This document shows, piece by piece, positions 18,393 to 28,040 of a stretch of DNA of 64,000 nucleotides (positions within the stretch are counted from its first letter, which is position 1; each line of letters begins with the position of its first letter). This DNA comes from Pseudomonas campi (GTDB lineage: Bacteria; Pseudomonadota; Gammaproteobacteria; Pseudomonadales; Pseudomonadaceae), in assembly GCF_013200955.2 (NCBI RefSeq), contig NZ_CP053697.2, positions 3,224,001 through 3,288,000 of the forward strand, read 5' to 3'. The notes under the pieces are model-generated. The model was not told where the DNA came from. It worked only from the letters and a program-made list of their open reading frames with translations, and made no database searches. The position numbers were made by a program, and so were the translations under genes.

Positions 18393-19298
18393 ATGCGCAC
18401 CACACTGATCAAAACCCTGCTGTCGAGCCTGTTGCTGCTGGCACCCCTGCTGGCAGGGGCCGCCGGCAATGAAGGCCGGCTGTTTGAAATGCAGGTCAAC
18501 GGCGCCTCCCGTAGCTACAAGCTCTACGTACCGAGCAATGCACAGGGCCCGCTGCCGCTGATGATCGTTATGCATGGCGGGCTTGGTAATGCCGATGACA
18601 CCGAGCGCACCACCGGCATGAACCGCATCGCCGCCAGCAACCAGTTCATGGTGGCCTACCCCAACGGCACAGGCGCCCGGCTGATGAAGAAGCGCCGCAC
18701 CTGGAATGCCGGTAAATGTTGCGGCCAGGCCGCCGAGCAGAATGTTGACGATGTGCAGTTCATCCGCAGCATGCTCGGGGATATCGCCAGCCACCATCCC
18801 CTGGACCGTTCGCGGGTCTACGCCACCGGCATTTCCAACGGTGCGATGATGGCCTACCGCCTGGCCTGTGAAATCCCCCAGGACATCGCCGCGATCATTC
18901 CGGTTTCCGGCACACTGGCGCTCAATAGCTGTGCCGGGGCGAAGAGCGTAGCGGTATTGCATATCCATGGTGCGAAGGACAGCAACGTACCCTATGCCGG
19001 CGGCATGGGGGAGAACGCCATCGCCGGCGTGGCCCACCGCTCCGTACCGGAAACCCTGCAGATCATGGCCAAGGCGCATAATTGTGCAGGCTCCAGCGAG
19101 CAGGCTCTGCCGGACGGCTCGGAACTGACCAGCTGGAGCTGCCCGAGCCAGGCCGCCGTGCAACTCCGCCTGATCCCCAACGGCGAGCATGTCTGGCCCG
19201 GCGGTGACAGTCGGCGCAATCGCAAGCTGTTTGCCGGCAACTTCTCCGCCAGCCAGGCGGCCTGGGACTTTGCCAAACAGTTCCAGAAGAACCGCTGA
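18393..19298 (+). CDS. Exported PHB-depolymerase/feruloyl-esterase-like hydrolase (LpqC family)
   Basis: 301 aa with a clear signal peptide (MRTTLIK, a Leu-rich core, cleavage near LLAGAAG), so it probably acts in the periplasm or outside. The body is an alpha/beta hydrolase of the poly(3-hydroxyalkanoate) depolymerase/CE1 type: VMHGGLGNAD oxyanion region, ATGISNGAMMAY nucleophile elbow, HIHGAKDSNVPY (Asp) and GEHVWPGGD (His). Several Cys may form disulfides. AAGGAG precedes the start. It sits between the 130-aa gene and cysD in the same direction. Its job may be de-esterification or maturation of an exported product; true PHB depolymerase activity is not implied. Confidence 0.85.
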   Translation: MRTTLIKTLLSSLLLLAPLLAGAAGNEGRLFEMQVNGASRSYKLYVPSNAQGPLPLMIVMHGGLGNADDTERTTGMNRIAASNQFMVAYPNGTGARLMKKRRTWNAGKCCGQAAEQNVDDVQFIRSMLGDIASHHPLDRSRVYATGISNGAMMAYRLACEIPQDIAAIIPVSGTLALNSCAGAKSVAVLHIHGAKDSNVPYAGGMGENAIAGVAHRSVPETLQIMAKAHNCAGSSEQALPDGSELTSWSCPSQAAVQLRLIPNGEHVWPGGDSRRNRKLFAGNFSASQAAWDFAKQFQKNR

Positions 19299-19431
19299 GC
19301 AGCGCCAGACAACGACCGGCATGCCCGTTATAGTCCGTCATGGAACAGGCCTTGCACTGGCCATGGCGGACTTGCAGCGCGCGGGCGCCAGCAGCCGCAG
19401 TTAAATCGTTATGCATGCAGAGAATGCCACT

Positions 19432-20334
19432 ATGTCGCAGTTGACCCACCTCGAACGTCTGGAAGCGGAAAGCATCGATATTTTCCGCGAAGCGGTTGCC
19501 GAAGCGGAAAACCCGGTGATGCTCTATTCCATCGGCAAGGACAGCGCGGTGATGCTGCATCTGGCGCGCAAGGCATTCTTTCCGTCCCCTCCCCCCTTTC
19601 CTCTGCTGCACGTAGACACCACCTGGAAGTTCCAGGCGATGTACGAGATGCGTGAGCGCATGGCCAAGGAATCGGGCATGCAGCTGCTGGTCCACCACAA
19701 CCCGCAAGCCCAGGAGCAGGGGATCAATCCGTTCAGCCACGGCTCCTCGATGCACACCGACATGTGGAAAACCGAGGGCCTGAAACAGGCCCTGACAGCC
19801 CACAAGTTCGACCTGGCCTTCGGCGGCGCGCGGCGTGACGAAGAGAAATCGCGGGCCAAGGAGCGCGTGTTCTCCTTCCGCTCCGCCCAGCATCGCTGGG
19901 ACCCCAAGGCGCAGCGCCCGGAACTGTGGCGCCTGTACAACGCGCGCAAGCAACAAGGCGAAAGCATCCGCGCCTTCCCGATTTCCAACTGGACCGAGCT
20001 GGATATCTGGCAGTACATCTATCTGGAAGGCATTCCGATCGTGCCGCTGTACTTCGCCGCCAAACGCCCGGTGGTCGAGCGCGATGGCACACTGATCATG
20101 GTCGACGATGAGCGCATGCCGCTCCGCGAAGGCGAGGTGCCGCAACTGAAAAGCGTACGTTTCCGCACGCTGGGCTGCTACCCACTGACCGGCGCGGTGG
20201 AGTCGGAAGCCGACACACTGCCTGGCATCATTCAGGAAATGCTCCTGGCCACCACCAGCGAACGCCAGGGACGGATGATCGACCACGACAGCAGTGGCTC
20301 GATGGAAAAGAAAAAGGTCGAGGGTTACTTCTGA
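19432..20334 (+). CDS. cysD: Sulfate adenylyltransferase subunit 2 (CysD/NodP type)
   Basis: 300 aa from ATG 19432 ([14 protein letters not shown]); an in-frame ATG at 19411 would add seven residues with no ribosome-binding site. It is the PP-loop ATP-sulfurylase catalytic subunit: [14 protein letters not shown] is the adenylation loop, and [15 protein letters not shown] and [12 protein letters not shown] are conserved. With CysN it makes APS from sulfate and ATP. The residues [10 protein letters not shown] and [10 protein letters not shown], with no long insertion after DDERMP, recall rhizobial NodP more than the common pseudomonad CysD (LEHL... segment). The overlap with cysNC is one base. 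The gene may be a second, pathway-dedicated copy. Confidence 0.95.
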   Translation: MSQLTHLERLEAESIDIFREAVAEAENPVMLYSIGKDSAVMLHLARKAFFPSPPPFPLLHVDTTWKFQAMYEMRERMAKESGMQLLVHHNPQAQEQGINPFSHGSSMHTDMWKTEGLKQALTAHKFDLAFGGARRDEEKSRAKERVFSFRSAQHRWDPKAQRPELWRLYNARKQQGESIRAFPISNWTELDIWQYIYLEGIPIVPLYFAAKRPVVERDGTLIMVDDERMPLREGEVPQLKSVRFRTLGCYPLTGAVESEADTLPGIIQEMLLATTSERQGRMIDHDSSGSMEKKKVEGYF

Positions 20335-22235
20335 TGAACGCACACACCCACCTCATCGAAGAGGACATCGAGCAGTACCTCAAGGTGCACCAGCACAAGA
20401 GCCTGCTGCGCTTCATCACTTGCGGCAGTGTCGATGACGGCAAGAGCACGCTGATCGGTCGCCTGCTGTACGACGCCAAGGCACTTCTGGAAGACCAGAT
20501 GAGCGCCCTGGAAAGCGACTCGAAGAAAGTCGGCACCCAGGGCGGCGAACTGGATTTCGCCCTGCTGGTCGATGGCCTTTCCGCCGAGCGCGAACAAGGC
20601 ATCACCATCGATGTCGCCTATCGCTTCTTCGCCACCGAGAAACGCAAGTTCATCGTTGCCGACACTCCCGGCCATGAGCAATACACCCGCAACATGATCA
20701 CCGGCGCTTCGACCGCCGACCTCGCGGTGATCCTGATCGATGCGCGCAAAGGCGTGCTGACCCAGACCCGCCGCCACAGCTATCTGGTCTCACTGATCGG
20801 CATCAAGCGTGTGGTATTGGCGATCAACAAGCTGGACATGGTCGATTACTCGCAGGAAGTCTTCGAGCAGATCGACGCCGACTACCGCGCCTTCGCCAGC
20901 AAGCTGGGCATCGAGCACATCCAGAGCATCCCGCTGTCCGCCCTGCGCGGCGACAACATGACCGGCCCCAGCAGCAACACCCCATGGTATCAGGGCCCGA
21001 GCCTGATGCAGCACCTGGAGAGCGTGCCCATCGATGGCGCCCAGGACGATGCGCCCCTGCGCATGCCGGTGCAGTGGGTGAACCGCCCCAACCTGGATTT
21101 TCGCGGCTTTTCCGGTCGCATCCTCGGCGGCAGTGTGCGCCCTGGCGACGCAATCCGCGTGCTGCCCTCGGGCAAGATCAGCACAGTAGCGCGTATCGTC
21201 ACCCTCGACGGCGATCTGGCCGTAGCCACTACCGGCCAGTCCGTCACCCTGACCCTGAGCGACGAGATCGACATCAGCCGCGGCGATGTAATCGCCAGCG
21301 CCGATGCGCCCCCGGCAGTCGCCGACCAGTTCGAAGCCACAGTGGTGTGGATGGCCGAGCAGGCCCTGCTGCCAGGCCGCGCCTACTTGGTGAAGATGGG
21401 CGCCAGTACAGTCGGCGCGACACTCAGCCCGCCGAAATACCAGATCGACGTCAACAGCCTCGACCAGTTACCCGCCAGAACCCTGGAGCTGAACGAGATT
21501 GGCGTCTGCACCCTGAGCCTGGATCGCGCCACCGCATTTGACCCCTACGCGGAAAACCGCGACATGGGCAGCTTCATCATCATCGACCGTTACAGCAACC
21601 AGACGGTCGGCGCCGGCATGCTGCACTTTGCCCTGCGCCGCTCGCAGAACATCCACTGGCAAGCCCTGGAAGTCGACAAAGCGGCGCGTGGCCGCCTCAA
21701 CGGCCACAAGCCCTGCGTGCTATGGCTGACCGGCCTGTCCGGCGCCGGCAAATCGACCATCGCCAACCTGCTGGAGCGCCGCCTGCACGCCATGGGGGTG
21801 CACACCTATCTGCTCGATGGCGACAACGTGCGCCACGGGCTGAACAAGGACCTGGGCTTCACCGCGGCGGATCGAGTGGAGAATATTCGTCGGGTCGGCG
21901 AAGTTTCCAAGCTGATGGTCGATGCCGGCCTGATCGTTATCAGTGCCTTTATCTCGCCCTTCCGCTCCGAGCGCGAGCTGGCCCGCAACCTGGTCGCAGA
22001 AGGGGAGTTCATCGAAGTCTTCGTTGACACTTCCTTGAGTGAAGTGGAGAAACGCGACCCCAAAGGCCTGTACAAGAAGGCGCGACGGGGTGAGTTGAAG
22101 AACTTCACCGGGATCGACTCCCCCTATGAGGCCCCGGAAGCGGCGGAGATCCACATCGAAACCAGCCGCCACAGCGCCGAGCAGGCCGCCGATCATATCG
22201 TTGAACAGCTGCGCGCCCGCGGCCTGGTGCACTGA
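20334..22235 (+). CDS. cysNC: Bifunctional sulfate adenylyltransferase subunit 1 / adenylylsulfate kinase (CysNC)
   Basis: 633 aa fusion. The N-terminal GTPase of the EF-Tu type shows GSVDDGKST (31-39), DTPGH (110-114) and NKLD (165-168), followed by beta-barrel domains. The C-terminal APS kinase has the P-loop GLSGAGKST near residue 466, then [15 protein letters not shown] and the FISPFRSER loop. CysN activates CysD to form APS; the kinase domain phosphorylates APS to PAPS. This is the donor needed by the sulfotransferase encoded 3 kb upstream on the same strand. A strong hairpin follows the stop codon, so this closes the transcription unit. Confidence 0.97.
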   Translation: MNAHTHLIEEDIEQYLKVHQHKSLLRFITCGSVDDGKSTLIGRLLYDAKALLEDQMSALESDSKKVGTQGGELDFALLVDGLSAEREQGITIDVAYRFFATEKRKFIVADTPGHEQYTRNMITGASTADLAVILIDARKGVLTQTRRHSYLVSLIGIKRVVLAINKLDMVDYSQEVFEQIDADYRAFASKLGIEHIQSIPLSALRGDNMTGPSSNTPWYQGPSLMQHLESVPIDGAQDDAPLRMPVQWVNRPNLDFRGFSGRILGGSVRPGDAIRVLPSGKISTVARIVTLDGDLAVATTGQSVTLTLSDEIDISRGDVIASADAPPAVADQFEATVVWMAEQALLPGRAYLVKMGASTVGATLSPPKYQIDVNSLDQLPARTLELNEIGVCTLSLDRATAFDPYAENRDMGSFIIIDRYSNQTVGAGMLHFALRRSQNIHWQALEVDKAARGRLNGHKPCVLWLTGLSGAGKSTIANLLERRLHAMGVHTYLLDGDNVRHGLNKDLGFTAADRVENIRRVGEVSKLMVDAGLIVISAFISPFRSERELARNLVAEGEFIEVFVDTSLSEVEKRDPKGLYKKARRGELKNFTGIDSPYEAPEAAEIHIETSRHSAEQAADHIVEQLRARGLVH

Positions 22236-22240
22236 AAGTG

Positions 22241-22270
22241 TGCCGGGCAAATATGCCCGGCAACCCTTTT
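22241..22270 (+). terminator. Rho-independent terminator after cysNC
   Basis: A perfect 9-bp stem TGCCGGGCA/TGCCCGGCA (22241-22249 and 22254-22262) with a 4-base loop is followed by a short T tract (TTTT, 22267-22270). It starts 6 bases after the cysNC stop. Confidence 0.75.
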
Positions 22271-22285
22271 AGCAATAACCTGGAC

Positions 22286-22477
22286 AGCACCAGCGCGCTG
22301 GTGCTTGACACACTTATTGCTGTGGACAAGATCAAGTCATGTTGAACTGTTACAAACCCAGTACACTCTAAAGACCGTAGTGGGTAACAGACAGGCTCTT
22401 GTAGTTGCGCGCAATTACAAGCACACCCGTTATAATCCCCCCCATCAACTTCAACAGTTGATCACCTGCTGAAGTTG
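22286..22477 (+). promoter_or_regulatory. Palindrome-rich promoter/leader of the small gene at 22586
   Basis: The 350 bases between cysNC and the next gene hold several structured sites. There is a perfect 20-bp palindrome (22286-22305) running directly into TTGACA (22305-22310). A 24-bp near-perfect palindrome (22398-22421, one mismatched pair) lies upstream of a perfect TATAAT (22431-22436) that lacks a good -35 at normal spacing. A 12-bp imperfect hairpin (22446-22457 with 22466-22477) would fall in the 5' leader. TATAAT is the likely -10; the palindrome may be an operator. Confidence 0.45.
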
Positions 22478-22585
22478 CTCGATACACCCCGAACCTAGTT
22501 CGCCGGCCTTCGGCCCATTGTCGCAATAACGGACAACGGACGAACCCGACGGACACGCCCCCCAGCAGCAACCTTGGATACTCAC

Positions 22586-22780
22586 GTGACGAAAGATGAA
22601 CTGCGCGTTGAACTAGAACGCCAGGCACAACGTTACAAGGATGTATACGGCGGAGAAGTTATTACCTACGCCGCTCAACCGGACCCCGAGCGCAAACCCT
22701 GGCGCAAGAAGCCCAGCCTCCTCGACCAGGCGTTCCAGCAGGAACTGCACAAGATCGAACAGGCCCGGGAAAGCGATTGA
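22586..22780 (+). CDS. Small conserved-looking hypothetical protein
   Basis: 64 aa if started at GTG 22586 (TKDELRVELERQAQRYKDV); a TTG at 22574 would add four residues. The GTG start is preferred because the charged TKDELR start reads as a natural N terminus. The protein is hydrophilic, with an N-terminal Glu/Arg helix, a central GGEVITYAAQPDPERKPWRKK segment split by prolines, and a C-terminal helix. There is no signal peptide or known motif. Codon usage is normal for the genome and a terminator follows. The function is not recognised. Confidence 0.75.
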   Translation: MTKDELRVELERQAQRYKDVYGGEVITYAAQPDPERKPWRKKPSLLDQAFQQELHKIEQARESD

Positions 22781-22808
22781 AGTGTCTTTGCTAGTGCGGC
22801 CATAAACC

Positions 22809-22834
22809 ATAAAGGCGCCTATTGGCGCCTTTAT
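22809..22834. terminator. Bidirectional terminator between convergent genes
   Basis: An 11-bp perfect stem ATAAAGGCGCC/GGCGCCTTTAT with loop TATT lies between the small gene (ends 22780) and the ATPase gene on the other strand (ends 22853). The A- and T-rich stem ends allow termination both ways. Confidence 0.85.
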
Positions 22835-22852
22835 GCCCAGCTCACAGCAGCT

Positions 22853-24349
22853 TCAGCGACGCTTGCCGCCCAGCAGAGAGCCCATCAGCCCCCGCACCAG
22901 CTGTCGACCAATCTGGTTGGCCGCCTGGCGTACGGCAGTCTTCATGACCTGACTGGCGAGACTGCCCAGCAATTCGCCAGCCATACCGCCCAGGCCGCCC
23001 GCCTCCGCTCCCTGACCTGCTGCATTCGGCTTGACCGCAGGAGCCTCATCCGCTTGCTGCTGTGCACGCACCATAAGCATTTCATAGGCTGACTCGCGAT
23101 CAAACGGCTTGTCATAGCGCCCGGCTTGCGGCGAACCGCGCAACAATGCGGCGCGCTCGGCCTCGCTCAAGGGGCCGATACGTGACTGCGGCGGGGCGAT
23201 AGCCACGCGCTGCACCATGGCCGGCGTGCCCTTCTCCTCCAGGGTGCCGGCCAGCGCTTCGCCAATGCCCAGCTCGGTGAGCACGCTGAGGCTGTCGAAC
23301 TCGGGATTGGGACGGAAGCCATCGGCCACCGCGCGCAGGGACTTCTGCTCCTTGGCGGTGAAAGCACGCAAACCGTGCTGAATACGCAAGCCAAGCTGGG
23401 CCAGCACATCATCCGGCAGATCACTCGGCGACTGGGTCACGAAATAGACCCCCACGCCCTTGGAGCGGATCAGCCGCACCACCTGCTCCAGACGCTCTTG
23501 CAGGGCCTTGGGCGTATCGGCAAAGAGCAGATGAGCCTCATCGAAGAACAGCGCCAGCACCGGCTTATCCGCATCGCCCCGCTCGGGCAGTTGCTCGAAC
23601 AGCTCGGCCAACAACCACAGCAGGAAGGTGGCGTAGACCTTGGGCGCTTCGTGGACCAGCTGGCTGGCATCGAGCAGATGGATGCGTCCGCGCCCGTCTC
23701 TATCGGGACGCAGAATATCTTCCAGTTGCAGCGCCGGCTCGCCGAACAGGGCATCGCCGCCCTGTTGCTCGAGGGTCGCCAGGCGCCGCTGCAGGGCCTG
23801 TGCAGACGCTCCGGCAAACAGCGCACGATCCTCCCCGAGCAGCTCGGGATGTTCCTTGAGATGGTTGAGCAGCGCCTTGAGGTCTTTCAGATCGAGCAAC
23901 AGCAAACCTTCGCGGTCGGCGACCTGAAACGCGGCATAGAGCGCCGCCTGCTGGCTATCCGTGAGTTCCAGCAGGTTGGCCAGCAGTAGCGGGCCCATTT
24001 CGCTGAGCGTGGTGCGCAGGGGATGGCCACTCTTGCCCGCCACATCCCAGAGTGTCACCGGGTAAGCCTGCGGGCGGTGCTGCAGCCAGGGCATGCCGGC
24101 TATGCGCTCGGCCACTTTACCCTGAGGATTACCCGCCGCCCCCAGGCCGCAGAGATCACCTTTGATATCGGCGGCGAACACCGCCACTCCAGCATCGCTG
24201 AACAACTCAGCCAGGCGCTGCAGGGTCACCGTCTTGCCGGTACCGGTGGCACCCGCCACCAGGCCATGACGATTAGTCAGGCGCAACGCCTGGGCAATGG
24301 GATGACCCAGTGGGTCGGAACCCAATACGAATGAATCGGTTACCGGCAT
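22853..24349 (-). CDS. HerA/YjgR-like (DUF853) P-loop ATPase
   Basis: 498 aa. Walker A is GATGTGKT (33-40) and Walker B is VLALFFDEAHLLFAD (near the middle), followed by RLIRSKGVGVYFVTQSPSD, typical of the HerA-like, helicase-type family annotated as YjgR. The C-terminal part is Ala/Gly-rich with a glycine-rich tail (GGLGGMAGELLGS) and no membrane segment. GGGAAGG lies 5 bases before the ATG. The biological role of this family is poorly known. It diverges from the chemoreceptor gene across 128 bases. Confidence 0.85.
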   Translation of the reverse strand: MPVTDSFVLGSDPLGHPIAQALRLTNRHGLVAGATGTGKTVTLQRLAELFSDAGVAVFAADIKGDLCGLGAAGNPQGKVAERIAGMPWLQHRPQAYPVTLWDVAGKSGHPLRTTLSEMGPLLLANLLELTDSQQAALYAAFQVADREGLLLLDLKDLKALLNHLKEHPELLGEDRALFAGASAQALQRRLATLEQQGGDALFGEPALQLEDILRPDRDGRGRIHLLDASQLVHEAPKVYATFLLWLLAELFEQLPERGDADKPVLALFFDEAHLLFADTPKALQERLEQVVRLIRSKGVGVYFVTQSPSDLPDDVLAQLGLRIQHGLRAFTAKEQKSLRAVADGFRPNPEFDSLSVLTELGIGEALAGTLEEKGTPAMVQRVAIAPPQSRIGPLSEAERAALLRGSPQAGRYDKPFDRESAYEMLMVRAQQQADEAPAVKPNAAGQGAEAGGLGGMAGELLGSLASQVMKTAVRQAANQIGRQLVRGLMGSLLGGKRR

Positions 24350-24477
24350 CTTGCCTTCCCTCGGGCTAAAGCTTTACTGCAGTTATGTCGTAATAGGTAG
24401 TGTTACCTATAAAGCCGGCGCTTCGTCGAACGGCCACCTACAAGACTGCTGCCAGACCTTACCGGACGCAAGCAACC

Positions 24478-26355
24478 ATGACCCAGAACCTGAAATTCAG
24501 CCACAAGATACTGCTAGCCGCCTCCCTGGTGGTAATCGCAGCCTTCTCCCTGTTCACCCTGTACAACGACTACCTGCAACGCAACGTGATCAAGTCCGAT
24601 CTGGAAAGCGAGCTGCAGAGTCTTGGTGCAGTAACTGCCAGCAACATCCAGAACTGGCTATCCGGGCGCATCCTGCTGGTGGAAAACGTTGCCCAGTCAA
24701 TCGACAGCGAGACCACGCCCGAAAGCTTGGTGAAAACCCTGCAGCAACGTGCTCTGAGTTCGACCTTCGCCTTCACCTACCTGGGCGCCGCCGACGGTAT
24801 CTTCACCTCTCGCCCGGAGAGCGATATACCGGCAGACTACGACCCGCGCACCCGCCCCTGGTACAAGGATGCCATGGCGGCTGGCGGCTCCACCCTCACC
24901 GAACCCTATGTCGACGTGGCCACTGGCGGGCTGATCATCACCATTGCCACCCCGGCCGGCAGTACCGGCGTAGTGGGCGGCGACCTCAGCCTGAACACCC
25001 TGGTCCAGATCATCAACTCGCTGGACTTCGGCGGCATGGGCTATGCCTTCCTGGTCAGTTCGGATGGCAAGATCCTGGTGCACCCGGACAAGGATCTGGT
25101 GATGAAGTCGCTCAAGGAGGTCTACCCGCAGAACACCCCCCAAGTCAGCAGTGGTTTCAGTGAAGCGGAGCTGGATGGCGCCCCCCGCCTGCTCACCTTC
25201 ACCGCCGTCAAGGGCCTGCCCTCGGTGAACTGGTACGTCGGCCTGTCCATCGACAAGAACAAGGCCTATGCCACCCTCAGCGAGTTCCGCGCCTCGGCCA
25301 TCGTTGCCACGGTGATCGCCGTCGTGCTGATCATGTTCCTGCTGAGCATGCTGATCAGCGTGCTGATGCAACCACTGCGGGTGATGGGCCGGGCCATGCA
25401 GGACATCGCCCAGGGCGAAGGTGACCTGACCAAGCGCCTGCATATCCAGAGTCAGGATGAATTTGGCCAACTGGCGAAATCCTTCAACCAGTTCGTCGAG
25501 CGCATCCACGCCTCGATCCGCGAAGTGTCCTCGGCCACCCAACAGGTCAACGAAGTAGCCAAGCTGGTGGTCAACGCCTCCAACTCCTCGATGGTCAACT
25601 CCGACGAGCAAGCCAATCGCACCACCAGCGTGGCAGCGGCGATCAACGAACTTGGCGCGGCAGCGCAGGAGATTGCGCGCAATGCGGCGCAGGCCTCACA
25701 TGAGGCTTCCGATGCGCGGCGCCTAGCGGAAGACGGCAGTCAGGTGCTGAAGAAGACCATCTCGGCGATGAATGAACTGTCGAGCAAGATCAGTGCATCC
25801 AGCACCAGTATCGAGGCACTCAACAGCAAAACGGTGAACATCGGGCAGATCCTCGAGGTAATCAAGAGCATTTCCGAGCAAACCAACCTGTTGGCCCTGA
25901 ACGCCGCTATTGAGGCGGCACGCGCCGGTGAAGCCGGCCGCGGTTTCGCCGTGGTCGCCGACGAGGTCCGCAACCTGGCACACCGCACCCAGGAGTCGGC
26001 CCAGGAAATCCAGAAGATGATCGAGGAGCTGCAGGTGGATGCGCGCGAGTCGGTCAATACCATGACCGAAAGCCAGCGCTACAGCAGCGAGAGCGTGACC
26101 ATTGCCAACCAGGCCGGTGAGCGCCTGGGCAGTGTTACTCAGCGCATCGGTGAAATCGACGGGATGAACCAGTCAGTCGCCACCGCCACCGAAGAGCAAA
26201 CCTCGGTGGTCGAAGCCCTGAACATGGACATCACCGAGATCAACACCCTCAACCAGGAAGGCGTGGAGAACCTGCACGCCACGTTGCGCGCCTGTGGCGA
26301 CCTGGAGCAACAGGCCAGCCGCCTGAAGCAGCTGGTGGATAGCTTCCGCATCTGA
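24478..26355 (+). CDS. pctA: Methyl-accepting chemotaxis protein, Pct-type amino-acid receptor
   Basis: 625 aa from ATG 24478 ([16 protein letters not shown]). There is one membrane helix at about 10-30, a periplasmic dCache_1 domain, a second helix at about 273-297, HAMP about 298-350, and the signalling hairpin with the conserved tip [20 protein letters not shown]. The ligand pocket carries the amino-acid motif: Tyr121, Arg126, Trp128, Tyr129, Tyr144 and Asp146. The sequence is close, as I recall it, to P. aeruginosa PctA/PctB, receptors for amino acids; which paralogue it matches cannot be settled by eye. There is no C-terminal NWETF-like pentapeptide. The stop codon is followed immediately by a repeat element. 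Confidence 0.9.
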   Translation: MTQNLKFSHKILLAASLVVIAAFSLFTLYNDYLQRNVIKSDLESELQSLGAVTASNIQNWLSGRILLVENVAQSIDSETTPESLVKTLQQRALSSTFAFTYLGAADGIFTSRPESDIPADYDPRTRPWYKDAMAAGGSTLTEPYVDVATGGLIITIATPAGSTGVVGGDLSLNTLVQIINSLDFGGMGYAFLVSSDGKILVHPDKDLVMKSLKEVYPQNTPQVSSGFSEAELDGAPRLLTFTAVKGLPSVNWYVGLSIDKNKAYATLSEFRASAIVATVIAVVLIMFLLSMLISVLMQPLRVMGRAMQDIAQGEGDLTKRLHIQSQDEFGQLAKSFNQFVERIHASIREVSSATQQVNEVAKLVVNASNSSMVNSDEQANRTTSVAAAINELGAAAQEIARNAAQASHEASDARRLAEDGSQVLKKTISAMNELSSKISASSTSIEALNSKTVNIGQILEVIKSISEQTNLLALNAAIEAARAGEAGRGFAVVADEVRNLAHRTQESAQEIQKMIEELQVDARESVNTMTESQRYSSESVTIANQAGERLGSVTQRIGEIDGMNQSVATATEEQTSVVEALNMDITEINTLNQEGVENLHATLRACGDLEQQASRLKQLVDSFRI

Positions 26356-26495
26356 GAGTCTGTTTACGATCTCTTGGCTGTCGGCCATCCTGCGTTAAAA
26401 GTGGCCTCAAAATGCTCATTTACAACTTGTAAACTGCGCTTTTTCGGCCACTTTTGCCTTGTCTGGCTCTAATCCAAAAGATCGTAAACAGGCTC
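26356..26495. repeat. MITE-like palindromic element, copy 1
   Basis: 140 bp bounded by 22-bp inverted repeats (GAGTCTGTTTACGATCTCTT and its near-complement at 26474-26495, two mismatches). The interior, read on the minus strand, contains the core GCAGTTTACAAGTTGTAAAT followed by GAGCATTTTGAG, shared with copies at 40721 and 46453. It begins right after the chemoreceptor stop codon and codes for nothing. Confidence 0.85.
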
Positions 26496-26502
26496 TACGC
26501 TG

Positions 26503-26688
26503 CTATTGCGGCTCGGGCGGATCTTCGGCCTGCTCTGCAGGCACCTGCAGAGCCGCCCACAGCTCTGCGGCACCGGGAAACTCGGTGCCGTCCTCCTCAC
26601 TCAACGCATCCAGGTCATAGCGGCTGGTGCAGCCCTCACCGAGAGTCGGTGGCGGACTGGCCGTGCCGGGCTTGCGAGAGTTGCGCAT
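26503..26688 (-). CDS. Small hypothetical protein
   Basis: 61 aa, acidic and Pro-rich (MRNSRKPGTASPPPTLGEG at the start, QVPAEQAEDPPEPQ at the end), with one Cys. GAGG is placed 5 bases before the ATG, which favours a real gene. It lies between the repeat element and the CBS-domain gene, in the same direction as the latter. No domain, signal peptide or membrane segment is visible. Function unknown. Confidence 0.5.
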   Translation of the reverse strand: MRNSRKPGTASPPPTLGEGCTSRYDLDALSEEDGTEFPGAAELWAALQVPAEQAEDPPEPQ

Positions 26689-26720
26689 AGAAACCTCGAC
26701 GGGCTGATTGCAGCCTTCAG

Positions 26721-27140
26721 TCAGCGTGGCAGCCCACGTTCGTGCTGGGCAAATTCCTTGACCGCACGCAACACATCATGACAACTGATCTGCCCCAGCA
26801 AACGCCCCCCCTCAACCACCGGCAAGCGCCGATGGCCGCCATGCAGCAAGCGCTCGGCCACTTCGATCACGCTCATTTCAGCGGAAATCGTTTCAACCTG
26901 CGAGCTCATGTAGGCGCTGACGGTACCACCGGTTTCCTCGAAATAGGCACCGGAGAGTATGCCGCGCAAGCAGTCGGTCTCACCCAGCAGGCCGATCAGA
27001 CTGCCCTGATCGTCAATCACCGGCGCCCCGGAAATGCGATGTTCGAGCAGCAGGCCGATGGCGCTGTAGAGGTCGGTGTCGCCGTGGAAAGTCACCAGGT
27101 GCGTGGTCATGTAGTCACGCACCTTGATTGATTTGAGCAT
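26721..27140 (-). CDS. CBS-domain protein
   Basis: 139 aa from ATG 27140 (MLKSIKVRDYMTTHLVTF), preceded by AAGGAG at 8 bases; an upstream ATG has no such site. Two tandem CBS motifs fill the protein: about 5-60 (HRISGAPVIDDQGSLIGLL) and about 75-130 (GGHRRLPVVEGGRLLGQIS). Such stand-alone pairs usually bind adenosine nucleotides and regulate a partner. No partner domain is attached. It lies downstream of purU on the same strand with a 48-base gap, so the two may be co-transcribed. Confidence 0.9.
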   Translation of the reverse strand: MLKSIKVRDYMTTHLVTFHGDTDLYSAIGLLLEHRISGAPVIDDQGSLIGLLGETDCLRGILSGAYFEETGGTVSAYMSSQVETISAEMSVIEVAERLLHGGHRRLPVVEGGRLLGQISCHDVLRAVKEFAQHERGLPR

Positions 27141-27188
27141 CGCTGAGCTCCTTTGCCGTGAATCCTGATACGGCCACGGCAACCAGAC

Positions 27189-28040
27189 TCAGTCGAACAC
27201 CACCGTCTTGTTGTCGTGTACCAGTACGCGATCTTCCAAGTGATAGCGTAGCCCACGGGCGAGAGTCATCTTCTCCACATCGCGCCCCAGGCGCACCATG
27301 GTCTCGATACTGTCGCGATGGCTGACCCGCACCACATCCTGCTCGATGATCGGACCGGCATCCAGCTCCTCGGTGACATAGTGGCAGGTGGCACCAATCA
27401 GCTTGACCCCGCGCAGCGAGGCCTGATGGTAGGGTTTGGCACCGGCGAAAGACGGCAGGAAGCTGTGATGGATATTGATGACGCGCCCGGCAAAGTCCTC
27501 GCAAAGTTGCGGCGGCAGGATTTGCATGTAGCGCGCCAGAACCACGGCATCGGCCTGGCAGTCGCCGATCAGCCCCGCCACCTGGGCGAAGGCAGGTACC
27601 TTGTCCTGCGGATTGACCGGCACATGGTGGAAAGGAATGCCATGCCACTCGACCATGCTGCGCAAGTCATCATGGTTGGAGATGACGCAGGGGATATCGC
27701 AGTCCAGCTCATCACTGTGCCAACGGTGCAGCAAGTCGGCCAGACAATGTGACTCGCGACTGGCCATCAGCACCACACGCTTCTTCTGCGCCGAGTCGGT
27801 TACCCGCCACTCCATGGCGAACTCGCGGGCAATCGGGGCAAATGCCTGACGGAAGCCAGCAAGATCAAAGGGCAGCGAATCCGCACGAATCTCATGACGC
27901 ATGAAAAACCAGCCACTCTGGTTATCTGAGTGATGGCTGGCTTCCGTGATCCAACCGTTATAGGTGGCGAGAAAACTACTGACTTTGGCGACAATGCCAA
28001 CGCGGTCCGGGCAGGCAATGACCAGCCGAAAAGTGCGCAT
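27189..28040 (-). CDS. purU: Formyltetrahydrofolate deformylase
   Basis: 283 aa from ATG 28040 (MRTFRLVIACPDRVGIVAK), with GGAG 7 bases upstream; longer in-frame extensions lack ribosome-binding sites. An N-terminal ACT domain (about 1-85) is followed by the formyltransferase-like catalytic domain with NIHHSFLPSFAGAKPY and GATCHYVTEELDAGPII. The enzyme releases formate from 10-formyl-THF and balances the one-carbon pool. In PAO1, as I recall, purU1 neighbours mvaT as here. Confidence 0.95.
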   Translation of the reverse strand: MRTFRLVIACPDRVGIVAKVSSFLATYNGWITEASHHSDNQSGWFFMRHEIRADSLPFDLAGFRQAFAPIAREFAMEWRVTDSAQKKRVVLMASRESHCLADLLHRWHSDELDCDIPCVISNHDDLRSMVEWHGIPFHHVPVNPQDKVPAFAQVAGLIGDCQADAVVLARYMQILPPQLCEDFAGRVINIHHSFLPSFAGAKPYHQASLRGVKLIGATCHYVTEELDAGPIIEQDVVRVSHRDSIETMVRLGRDVEKMTLARGLRYHLEDRVLVHDNKTVVFD

